Assembly (NCBI RefSeq): GCF_029664245.1
Contig: NZ_JANAIE010000004.1
Coordinates: 62,001-126,000 of the forward strand
Reading direction: 5' to 3'
DNA: 64,000 nt
From: Profundicola chukchiensis
GTDB taxonomy: Bacteria; Bacteroidota; Bacteroidia; Flavobacteriales; Weeksellaceae
Shown here: piece after piece, positions 6,676 to 14,139 of the stretch
Numbering within the stretch: the stretch's first letter is position 1
How the letters are laid out: each line of letters begins with the position of its first letter
Notes under the pieces: model-generated
Database searches by the model: none
What the model was told of the DNA's origin: nothing
What the model saw: only the letters and a program-made list of their open reading frames with translations
Translations under genes and position numbers: made by a program

Positions 6676-8229
6676 ATGATGAGAAAACATTCAGAGTTAA
6701 TAACTGCTTTGTTGATTGTATTTGTTGGAAGCTTATTTTCACCAGCATTTGCTCAATCGCTGCCCGAAAACTTCGATAATTGGGTTAAATCTGCACAAAA
6801 GGATTGGAAAATCCCTGGAATGGCCATTGGAGTCGTAAAAGATGGCGAAGTAATTTATGCCAATGGATTTGGTGAAAAAGAATTGGGGAGTGGAGAAGCT
6901 GTAGATGCCAACACGATTTTTAGTATTGCCTCGGTCAGCAAGAATATGACGGCCGCTGCATTGGGTATTTTAGTGGATGAAGGAGTTATTGATTGGGATG
7001 ATAAAATTACGCAGCATATTCCTTGGTTTCAAATGCAAGATCCTTGGGTGACGCGAGAAATGACAATTAGAGATGCTTTGACACACCAAGTTGGTTTAGG
7101 AAGAAAATTAGGGAATAGATTGCAATTTATGACGGCTAGCCCTAGAGATAGTGTGCTTTATCAAATGAGATTTATGGATCTAGAAAAACCATTTAGATCT
7201 GAATTTGTTTATAATAATGTGATGTATTCTCTTGCAGGACAAATCATTGAGCATACAGACGGCAGAACTTGGGATGAGTTTTTGACAGAAAAACTTTTCG
7301 CTCCTTTAGAAATGAATTCAACCACTACGAGTATTTCTCAAATAAAACTGAATGATAATCAAGCTTATCCTCACCAAGAAATTGAAGGCAAAGTTGTGCG
7401 AATTCAAAGAAGAAACTGGGACAATGCTGGACCTGCAGGTGGAGTGAACTCGAGTGTGAATGATTTGAATAAGTGGATGATGATGCAGTTAGGAACTTCA
7501 GGAGACTATAAGGGAAAAACTATTGTTTCGAGTAAGCAGATGAATGAAATTCATAAACCGCAAATGGTAAATAGACCCAATAATGCGATGAGTCCACAAA
7601 GTTCTTATGGTTTTGGTTGGAATATTTTAGACTATAAAGGAAAGAGAGTTTTAACACATGGAGGTGCTACCGATGGATTTAACACAGCTATGTATTTAAT
7701 GCCAGAGCTTAATTTGGGAATTGTAGTCGTTGGAAATACATTTAACTCCTTAGGAAATGCCGTGGCTTATCAAGTGATGGATGCTTATTTAGGAGGAAAT
7801 GAAGTAGATTGGAATCAGCGTTATTTAGCATCTTATCAAAAACGTTATGATGATGCTATGGCAGAGAGAAATAAGATTCATCAAGCAAGAGTTAAGAAAA
7901 CTAAACCAAGTTTGAAATTAGAAGATTATGTTGGTGTTTATCGATCCCAGGCTTATGGTAAAGTAGAAGTGAAGCAAGTTGGAAAAGATTTAGTACTTCA
8001 TTTTTGGGATACAGAAGGCTTAGAAGCAAAACTTGAACATTGGCATTATGATACTTTTAGAGCAGTTTGGAAAAATCCAGCTCAGCGTGAAGAGTTTATG
8101 CAATTTCACTTAAATAAAGATGCTAAAGTTGAGGCTTTAGATTTTGAGTTTAATTTAAGACCGATGTTGTTGCAAGTAGGAGCTTATCCTTCTAATTATA
8201 CTCATACAGAGAAATTTATCAAACAATAA
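6676..8229 (+). CDS. Serine hydrolase, beta-lactamase/penicillin-binding class C family
   Basis: 517 residues with a Sec signal (cleavage near FAQS). The catalytic SxxK motif is 'IASVSKNMTAAALG', the YxN motif is 'YNNVMYSLAGQ' and the third motif is HGG in 'THGGATDGF', the set of the AmpC/esterase EstB/DD-peptidase superfamily. The last 100 residues ('LEDYVGVYRSQAYGKVEVKQ') form the DUF3471-type beta domain often appended to these enzymes. It is periplasmic or secreted. Members hydrolyse esters or D-amino acid peptides rather than acting as clinically relevant lactamases; the substrate is unknown. It is a single-gene unit. Confidence 0.9.
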   Translation: MMRKHSELITALLIVFVGSLFSPAFAQSLPENFDNWVKSAQKDWKIPGMAIGVVKDGEVIYANGFGEKELGSGEAVDANTIFSIASVSKNMTAAALGILVDEGVIDWDDKITQHIPWFQMQDPWVTREMTIRDALTHQVGLGRKLGNRLQFMTASPRDSVLYQMRFMDLEKPFRSEFVYNNVMYSLAGQIIEHTDGRTWDEFLTEKLFAPLEMNSTTTSISQIKLNDNQAYPHQEIEGKVVRIQRRNWDNAGPAGGVNSSVNDLNKWMMMQLGTSGDYKGKTIVSSKQMNEIHKPQMVNRPNNAMSPQSSYGFGWNILDYKGKRVLTHGGATDGFNTAMYLMPELNLGIVVVGNTFNSLGNAVAYQVMDAYLGGNEVDWNQRYLASYQKRYDDAMAERNKIHQARVKKTKPSLKLEDYVGVYRSQAYGKVEVKQVGKDLVLHFWDTEGLEAKLEHWHYDTFRAVWKNPAQREEFMQFHLNKDAKVEALDFEFNLRPMLLQVGAYPSNYTHTEKFIKQ

Positions 8230-8275
8230 ATCTTTGCATATTATTTATTAAAGTACGCAAAGTTTAAATTAAAAT

Positions 8276-8320
8276 AATGTCTGACCAAGAGTGGATTATC
8301 TTACTCTTCGTCAGACATTA
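8276..8320. repeat. Long inverted repeat at the convergent gene ends
   Basis: Arms 8276-8292 and 8303-8319 are complementary over 17 positions with a single C-C mismatch and a ten-base loop. The right arm encodes the last residues MSDEE of the leftward gene. On the minus strand the stem is followed by ATTATTTTAATTT, so it may act as a weak terminator or an mRNA-stabilising 3' hairpin. Confidence 0.65.
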
Positions 8321-8939
8321 ATATATTATAATATTCCTCTAATCGTTCTGGTAGGATTTTTCTTCTGAAAAACAGTTCATTAAAAACTTGAACAAATCTT
8401 ACGGTGTTTCTAAAATCCTCTCTCTTTATATAAATCTCATGTTCGACGACTCTATCTCCAGTTCTCCCTAGCTGTTCTCTCATGATATTAACGATTGTAT
8501 CTAGCATCAACTTGTTGGGACCAAAAACTCGTAGATTAGCTTTTTCTGCGTCATGAAAATCATAATCTAAATAGTCGTGATTGAATGAATCAAATGTATT
8601 TAAACCTAGGTTTTCATTCCTGTAAGTCCAGATTTTAAGATCTACTTCGGAATACATAATTTGATCATATTCCAGCATTTCTTTTTCGAAATATCTTTCA
8701 TGTTTATGAAACCTTTGAATGTCGTATAGAAGTTCATAAATCCAAATAAAAAGATATTCGGGGTCGGGTTTATCACAAAGGCAGGGTAAAGTCAGGTCAG
8801 TCGGGCAAAATCTACAAGACCAATGATCTCTATAGAATTTATATCTTTCCCAATATTGATCTAACCAAGTTTTTACTTCTTTCATAGAAAGATGCACCGT
8901 TTTTGATTCGAGGAAGAAGTCAACCAAATCCATGTTCAT
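8301..8939 (-). CDS. Uncharacterised protein with CxxC...CxC cluster
   Basis: 212 residues, no signal peptide or membrane segment; acidic and rich in aromatic residues (many Tyr, Phe, Trp). A compact group of four Cys occurs at 42, 45, 53 and 55 in 'WSCRFCPTDLTLPCLCDKPD', which could bind zinc or an iron-sulfur centre. The C-terminal part ('YIKREDFRNTVRFVQVFNEL') is predicted helical. I do not recognise the family. It stands alone between a serine hydrolase (convergent) and another unassigned gene on the same strand 137 bases upstream. Codon use looks like that of its neighbours, so it is probably a real resident gene. Confidence 0.7.
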   Translation of the reverse strand: MNMDLVDFFLESKTVHLSMKEVKTWLDQYWERYKFYRDHWSCRFCPTDLTLPCLCDKPDPEYLFIWIYELLYDIQRFHKHERYFEKEMLEYDQIMYSEVDLKIWTYRNENLGLNTFDSFNHDYLDYDFHDAEKANLRVFGPNKLMLDTIVNIMREQLGRTGDRVVEHEIYIKREDFRNTVRFVQVFNELFFRRKILPERLEEYYNILMSDEE

Positions 8940-9075
8940 AAGCGGAAGGTGAATTTATTTAAAGTGAAAACTAAAATACAGTAATTATTGAAAAATGCAT
9001 TAAAATCAATTTTTAATTTATAAAAATTGAACGAAACCATAGGTTTTATGGTTCCGTTCATTCCAAGTTTTAAAA

Positions 9076-9705
9076 TTAAATCTTCGTAGAAGGACTACTT
9101 TTTCTAACGGCATCTATCAGCTGTTGACGAAATATTTCCCTTTCTTGATCCGTCATTTCACTGGTTCTTTTACCATTTCTTACCGAAATAGTAACTCCTG
9201 ATCTACATTCACTAGGAATATCTAATTTCTTTTCGGCATCCATTCTCCTGATAGTTGTTACCATACCACCAGTTCGCGTAAAAGGACTGATACCCCAATT
9301 TTTGTTCATATACCTAACCAAATCGTGTCTTGTTTTTATATCCAAGGAATAGAAGAACTGAAATGATGATAAAGTATTCAATTCTTCTTGATTAATTGAA
9401 TGTTGGTGAGGCAGGACTAAAAGCCATTGAATTTCAGAATCTTTACTAAAATTACGGTCTTCAGTAGAATTATTGAACACTTCAATAAATTGCTTGTTTT
9501 TACTGAAAACCAAGATTTGTTGTTGAGTTGACTCTAATTTCTCTAAAATAAAATTTGTGCGAGGGTGTTCAATGTCTAGTAAACATGCTTGTGTGTCGTA
9601 AGCCAAATCATGCTTTTCTTTATCAGCATAATTTTTGATTAAGACATCTGTTTCTAGTGATTTAGCATCTAAATCGGTAAACGAAAGTTGAATAAGAAAT
9701 TTCAT
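9076..9705 (-). CDS. Uncharacterised cytoplasmic protein
   Basis: 209 residues, no signal peptide. The N-terminal half (MKFLIQLSFTDLDAKSLETD...) is mixed alpha/beta; the C-terminal 80 residues are basic, with 'TRHDLVRYMNKNWGISPFTR' and 'RNGKRTSEMTDQEREIFRQQ'. It may bind nucleic acid, but that is only a guess from charge. No family recognised. Its upstream region (9750-9860) is unusually structured and carries a TATATTTG promoter element at 9851-9858. It lies upstream of the Cys-cluster gene on the same strand. Confidence 0.65.
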   Translation of the reverse strand: MKFLIQLSFTDLDAKSLETDVLIKNYADKEKHDLAYDTQACLLDIEHPRTNFILEKLESTQQQILVFSKNKQFIEVFNNSTEDRNFSKDSEIQWLLVLPHQHSINQEELNTLSSFQFFYSLDIKTRHDLVRYMNKNWGISPFTRTGGMVTTIRRMDAEKKLDIPSECRSGVTISVRNGKRTSEMTDQEREIFRQQLIDAVRKSSPSTKI

Positions 9706-9775
9706 ACAAATAAATTAAATAGTTAATAATGATTTATTTGTATTTCGAAAAAAATGGAAGTTTGCGTTTATTTTG

Positions 9776-9858
9776 ACGACTGTCCGTATTATTTTACCAC
9801 CGTGGTGACTACACTCGGTTGGTACCTCTTTTGAGGTTCGAAATACTTTGCAAATATA
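9776..9858 (-). ncRNA. Candidate structured 5' leader
   Basis: Downstream of TATATTTG (minus strand, 9851-9858) the transcript would contain a CCTC-AAAA-GAGG hairpin (9825-9836) and a second stem formed by ACCAACCG and CGGTGGT around 9795-9822. This stretch is richer in G and C than its surroundings and lies about 70-150 bases before the start codon at 9705. It could be a regulatory leader or a small RNA. No known RNA class is recognised. Confidence 0.3.
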
Positions 9859-9988
9859 AGAAGTTTTTGGAAACTTTTAAAGTTTAAGTTTTCAAACGTT
9901 TGAAATTAGCTATAGGATATTGTTAAAATAATTTGAATTCCAAAAGTTAATGGGTTGATAATTAGCCTATTAAATTTATTTAGAAAAA

Positions 9989-10786
9989 TTAATTCAAAGG
10001 TTTTAATTCCGAGTAATCTGCGTCTAATTGAATGCCGAATTCCCTTTCTAAAACTTCTAAATAAGTTGCATTATCTTCTAATAAAATGTTTTCTTCTTTG
10101 CCATTTATAGTTTTTTTCAATCGGTCATTATATAAAGTTTTAATTCCATTTTCTACGGGAAGTGCAGCAATGCGTGCCGTCATGAAAAACGAATCAGGAC
10201 TGGTAGAAGTGAAGTGATTTCCCAATTTTAAGTCAATGTCCAATACCGGGCTTAAATCAAAACTATATAAGTTTTTCCAGTCATCGGTGGTTTTGTTTTG
10301 AAGCATGTAGCCAAACATTTCACTTTGGATGATTCGATAATTAATTCCCTCAAAACTTACAATTTCGTTAGGGATTAACGGAATTGGAGTTCTAGGAGAT
10401 TCAGATCCGAAACCTGCGTCTACTAACCATGTATCATCACCTAAGTTCACTAAAGTGGATTGATGAGTTCTTCCACCTGGCTCACCGGATAAATGTACTC
10501 TTCCCAGAACAGGTCGAGCTTCAAAGCCAAAACTTTTCAGCGCTATCAAAAGAAGTGCGTTGTTTTCAAAACAGTAGCCTCCGCGTTTGTGTAGAACTAA
10601 TTTATTGAAAATAGAAGATGGGTCGTTCGCAATTTTTCTATTTAGACAAATATCGAAGTTTTCAAAAGGAATGCTTAAATGTTGTGCTCGATGAATTCTT
10701 TTCAAACTTTCGAAGTCAACCGAAATATCTGAATTCAAGTTGATTCTCTTTAAATATTTCTCTTGATTAAAATTGAAATCGCTCAT
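9989..10786 (-). CDS. nat: Arylamine N-acetyltransferase
   Basis: 265 residues, cytoplasmic. The Cys-His-Asp triad of the NAT family is visible: Cys72 in 'RGGYCFENN', His108 in 'RTHQSTLV' and Asp123 in 'WLVDAGFG'. The enzyme moves an acetyl group from acetyl-CoA to arylamines or hydrazines through the active Cys; natural substrates in flavobacteria are not established. Length is typical for bacterial NATs. The gene appears monocistronic, with a 203-base gap before it from 9-kb genes and a divergent-free upstream region. Confidence 0.95.
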   Translation of the reverse strand: MSDFNFNQEKYLKRINLNSDISVDFESLKRIHRAQHLSIPFENFDICLNRKIANDPSSIFNKLVLHKRGGYCFENNALLLIALKSFGFEARPVLGRVHLSGEPGGRTHQSTLVNLGDDTWLVDAGFGSESPRTPIPLIPNEIVSFEGINYRIIQSEMFGYMLQNKTTDDWKNLYSFDLSPVLDIDLKLGNHFTSTSPDSFFMTARIAALPVENGIKTLYNDRLKKTINGKEENILLEDNATYLEVLEREFGIQLDADYSELKPLN

Positions 10787-10872
10787 TATTTATAAACCCT
10801 TATCGATGTACAAACCTAAATAAAGTTCTTCAATTCTGGGTATTGAATTAGTAATCTAACAGAATTAAATAT

Positions 10873-11211
10873 TTAATACATCAAATGTTTTTTAGACTGT
10901 TTTAACCAGCCTGCTTGGGATTCATAATCCACAAAGTAAATTTTTAAATCCGCTTGGCTTTCGTAATCCACAAAATATATTTTTTTCTGTGCTTGAGAGG
11001 AATAATCTGTGAAAAACCATTTTCCTTCGTTGTCGGTCGCTCTGCTTTCATATTGAACTCGGTAGACTTTTAAATCGGCTTGACTTTCATAATTCACCAC
11101 ATAAACTTTTACGTCAGCTTGACTTTCATAATCTACAGTAAATACTTTTTGGGCGTTTATGTAATTTGAAATCAATAGTAGGCTAAAGAAGAGTAGGAGC
11201 TTTTGAAACAT
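10873..11211 (-). CDS. DUF6150 / 'septoil knot' repeat protein
   Basis: 112 residues with a Sec signal peptide ending near INAQ. The mature part consists almost wholly of six short repeats of the form '(L)KVYxVxYESQAD': VFTVDYESQAD, VKVYVVNYESQAD, LKVYRVQYESRAT, KWFFTDYSSQAQ, KKIYFVDYESQAD and LKIYFVDYESQAG. This matches the family first called DUF6150 and later linked to a predicted seven-crossing (7-1) knotted beta fold. It should be periplasmic or secreted. No partner is evident: neighbours are NAT and a cupin on the same strand. The repeat is seen directly; the knot assignment is from recalled family knowledge; function is unknown. Confidence 0.8.
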   Translation of the reverse strand: MFQKLLLFFSLLLISNYINAQKVFTVDYESQADVKVYVVNYESQADLKVYRVQYESRATDNEGKWFFTDYSSQAQKKIYFVDYESQADLKIYFVDYESQAGWLKQSKKHLMY

Positions 11212-11249
11212 GAAATTGGATTTAAAGGATGGGCATTAATTTAAAATAA

Positions 11250-11546
11250 TTACTTAAAAAATTGAAATTCAATTTCTTTTGGCATGAAATGGATTCCTTT
11301 TAAGTCAGATTTTACCATGATTTGATGTTTGACATCTTGAGGAATTATAATGGCATCACCAGGTTTTAATTGCTTTTCTTCATTATTAATATGCAAGATA
11401 CATTCTCCTTCGTGAATGAATAAAATAGACTCCAAATTAGCTTCATGCATTGGTAATAAATCTCCTGCGTTGGCTTGCATTTGTTTGGCTACCAACTTAG
11501 ATCCAGAAGCTAGTAGTTTTACTTTAGGGTTCGTAACATTGTTCAT
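11250..11546 (-). CDS. Small cupin-domain protein
   Basis: I start this at 11546 (MNNVTNPKVKLLASGS), giving about 98 residues; an in-frame ATG at 11594 would add 16 residues that do not resemble the family. It is a single cupin: motif 1 'MHEANLESILFIHEGECI' and motif 2 'GDAIIIPQDVKHQI'. The metal-site His set is incomplete compared with classical cupins (MHEAN instead of HxH), though His in 'VKHQI' is kept. Similar small cupins in Bacteroidota lie near stress or nitrite-responsive genes. Cytoplasmic; function unknown. Confidence 0.8.
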   Translation of the reverse strand: MNNVTNPKVKLLASGSKLVAKQMQANAGDLLPMHEANLESILFIHEGECILHINNEEKQLKPGDAIIIPQDVKHQIMVKSDLKGIHFMPKEIEFQFFK

Positions 11547-11901
11547 AATAAAATATTTTAAAAATTGAAGTGTGGTGTTAATCTCATAAGACAAAAATGA
11601 AGATACGAAATTTCTTTTATAAATATTAGATAGTTAGTAAGTTAGGGGGTATTTTAGAGATATAAAATTATAAGGTTTTTAAATATGAATGCCTTTTAAG
11701 TAAAGGAGAAGACATAGACTAGTCTAAAACACTTTTAGCCTGATATCAGACGACTTTGTCTAGGATTTTAAAATTTATATAAGTTTATCAGAAACTCAAT
11801 ATATATTAATTACAAAGATTAAATTATAAGATTGAAGATAAATAAAAAGCCCCGTAAAATGTAATTTACAGGGCTTTATTAAGGTTTAATTTTTAAATCT
11901 T
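11547..11901. other. Intergenic region upstream of the cupin gene
   Basis: AT-rich, no credible frame. Its only clear element is the terminator hairpin of the TonB receptor gene at 11845-11877. Confidence 0.4.
11845..11877 (-). terminator. Terminator of the TonB receptor gene
   Basis: Stem aaagcccCgtaaa / tttacAgggcttt with one mismatch and a short loop, followed on the minus strand by a T-rich run. It lies 25 bases past the stop codon at 11902. Confidence 0.85.
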
Positions 11902-14139
11902 TTAAAACTTCATCATCAATTTAGCATTGAAGAATCTTCCAGTTAATCGATTCGGAACGCCATAAATAATATTGGAGTTTACATCGCGAATCCATTGATT
12001 AGAAACAGTGTTTTTAATGTTGAATACATTGAAAATGTCTAAGCCAATTGAAAATTCCTTGAAGCTATCAAACATAGCAATATTGCTAGCGTTTTCTCGG
12101 TCTTTAATAACTTTAACCAAACCAATATCTACACGTTTGTAGTCTGGTAATGTTGTTTGGAAAGCGTAAGGATCGGTAAGTACCGGAGCTCCGTTTGGTA
12201 ATCCTGATGCGTAAACCAAGGTTGTATTAACTTTAAACGTTGGAAACGACGGCATATAATCTTGGAAGAACAATGATGCCTTAAATCGAGGGTCTGTAGG
12301 TCTTGGTAAATAGCCTCTATCGTTGATGTTTTCCTCTACACGAGCATAAGATAAACTCAACCAAGAATCAGCATTTTTCACAAACTCTCCATGTATTTTA
12401 GCATCGATACCATACGCGCGACCTTCTGAAATGTTTTCTCCGTAATATTTAATCCTAACATTGTCTAAGTAATAAGGAATTAAATCGTCCATTTTTTTGT
12501 AATAAACTTCCGTAGAAAGTTTAAAAGGAGCGTTTAACATTTCAAACTCATAATCGTGACCGGCAATGATATGAATTGACTTTTGCGCATTAATTTCTTT
12601 ATTTAACTCTCCATCTGGTGTTCTTAATTCTTTATAAAAAGGCGATTGAACGTACATTCCTGCCGAAAGCCTAAACAATTGATCGGTAGTCCAATCTGGT
12701 TTGATAGCAAATTGCGCTCTTGGACTGATGTTAAACTCTTCGTTGTAATCCCAATAGGTTCCTCTAACACCAAAGTTTAATAAAAAGCGATTTCCATTGG
12801 TTTCCCATTTTTTATTATACTGGGCATATACATTAAAACGATTACTCTCTAACTTATTTTTAGCTGAAAAATGATAGTTTAATTCTAAATCATCTGGATT
12901 CACTTGTCCCGGTCCATAATAGGGAGTTGGGTAGTAAGGGGTGTTGTTATAGCCTGCAGAATCAATTAATTGCCATTCATTTAGCATGTCTCTAATGTCT
13001 TCTTTTTGACCCGAGAATCCCCATTCTAAATTATTGTTAGCATTAAATCTATATTTTCCACGGTGTTGAATTCCAGCGACTAACATATCTAAATCATTTC
13101 TTGCATGATCTATCTGTCCACCAATATCTAAAGTTTCTGTTGCTCCACCTGATTCAGGATTAATTTTCTTAATTAAATAAGCTCCAGAAATATCAAAATA
13201 TTCTTCTTCAACCGAGTGATACGAGAACACATCTAAACTTAAATTCAGCTTAGAACTGGCTTTATGATGTAGAGAAACTGCTCCAAATTTAGTCTGAAAT
13301 CTGTCTTCTTCTTTTCCATCATAAAAAACGGTCAGATTAATCGGGTTTTCAGAAGTACCGAAGTTGGTAGATCTGGTATTAGGAACTTGCTCAAACAACA
13401 CATTTGAGAAATTTCCAATAAAGTTTAATTTCCATTTCGGATTTAGTTGATATTCAATATTGGCTTGAATATCATAGGATTGTGGATTGAATTCGGTGTC
13501 GTTGTCTAAGGTGTTTAAAATTAAATTTCTATTAAGATAACGCGCGCCCACCAAAGCAGATAACTTACCATCTTTAGTTGCGTGTCCTGCGGTTATATTT
13601 CCGCCCATTAAGCTTAACTCAGCACCTAATTCAAATTTCTTGGGAGTTCTATAAATTACATCAAGAACACTACTCATTTTGTCACCGTATTTAGCTTCCC
13701 ATCCACCAGCTGAGAATGAAACTGCAGCTGCCATATCTGGGTTCAAAAAACTTAAACCTTCTTGTTGTCCACTGCGAATTAATTGTGGTCGATAAACTTC
13801 GATTCCATTAACATAAACCAAGTTTTCGTCATAATTTCCACCACGAACCATATACTGAGAACTTAGCTCTGTATTCACACTTACATAAGGCAAAGTTTTA
13901 AGTATATCGGTAAAACTCCCTGTTAAACTCGGTGTAAACTGAGCATCAGATGCTTGAATTTCTATGTTTCCAATCGGTTGACTTTTAGTTCCTTGGAAGA
14001 CAACTTCATCCAAAACAATGCTGTCACTTTGTGCTTGAGCTTGTTGAGATAAAACGAATAGGAGCAGACCTGTTATGAAAAAAGGCTTAACTCGATTTTT
14101 TGAAATTCGCTGTATAAGTTGCGACATTGTTTTTTCCAT
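11902..14139 (-). CDS. TonB-dependent outer-membrane receptor
   Basis: 745 residues, or 741 from the inner ATG at 14127. A signal peptide (ending SQQAQAQ) is followed by a TonB-box-like segment (DSIVLDEVVFQG), a plug domain (about 50-160, 'GSFTDILKTLPYVSVNTELS', 'YMVRGGNYDENLVYVNGIEV') and a 22-strand-type barrel ending in aromatic-rich 'RFFNAKLMMKF'. It lacks the N-terminal carboxypeptidase-like domain found in SusC, so it is a classic receptor. The start overlaps the end of the upstream M23 peptidase gene by 41-53 bases, suggesting translational coupling. The ligand is not evident. Confidence 0.92.
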   Translation of the reverse strand: MEKTMSQLIQRISKNRVKPFFITGLLLFVLSQQAQAQSDSIVLDEVVFQGTKSQPIGNIEIQASDAQFTPSLTGSFTDILKTLPYVSVNTELSSQYMVRGGNYDENLVYVNGIEVYRPQLIRSGQQEGLSFLNPDMAAAVSFSAGGWEAKYGDKMSSVLDVIYRTPKKFELGAELSLMGGNITAGHATKDGKLSALVGARYLNRNLILNTLDNDTEFNPQSYDIQANIEYQLNPKWKLNFIGNFSNVLFEQVPNTRSTNFGTSENPINLTVFYDGKEEDRFQTKFGAVSLHHKASSKLNLSLDVFSYHSVEEEYFDISGAYLIKKINPESGGATETLDIGGQIDHARNDLDMLVAGIQHRGKYRFNANNNLEWGFSGQKEDIRDMLNEWQLIDSAGYNNTPYYPTPYYGPGQVNPDDLELNYHFSAKNKLESNRFNVYAQYNKKWETNGNRFLLNFGVRGTYWDYNEEFNISPRAQFAIKPDWTTDQLFRLSAGMYVQSPFYKELRTPDGELNKEINAQKSIHIIAGHDYEFEMLNAPFKLSTEVYYKKMDDLIPYYLDNVRIKYYGENISEGRAYGIDAKIHGEFVKNADSWLSLSYARVEENINDRGYLPRPTDPRFKASLFFQDYMPSFPTFKVNTTLVYASGLPNGAPVLTDPYAFQTTLPDYKRVDIGLVKVIKDRENASNIAMFDSFKEFSIGLDIFNVFNIKNTVSNQWIRDVNSNIIYGVPNRLTGRFFNAKLMMKF

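Noticed and set aside
9825-9845. GAGGTTCGAAA resembling a tRNA T-arm
   Set aside because: No acceptor, D or anticodon arm can be built around it and the T-stem does not close.
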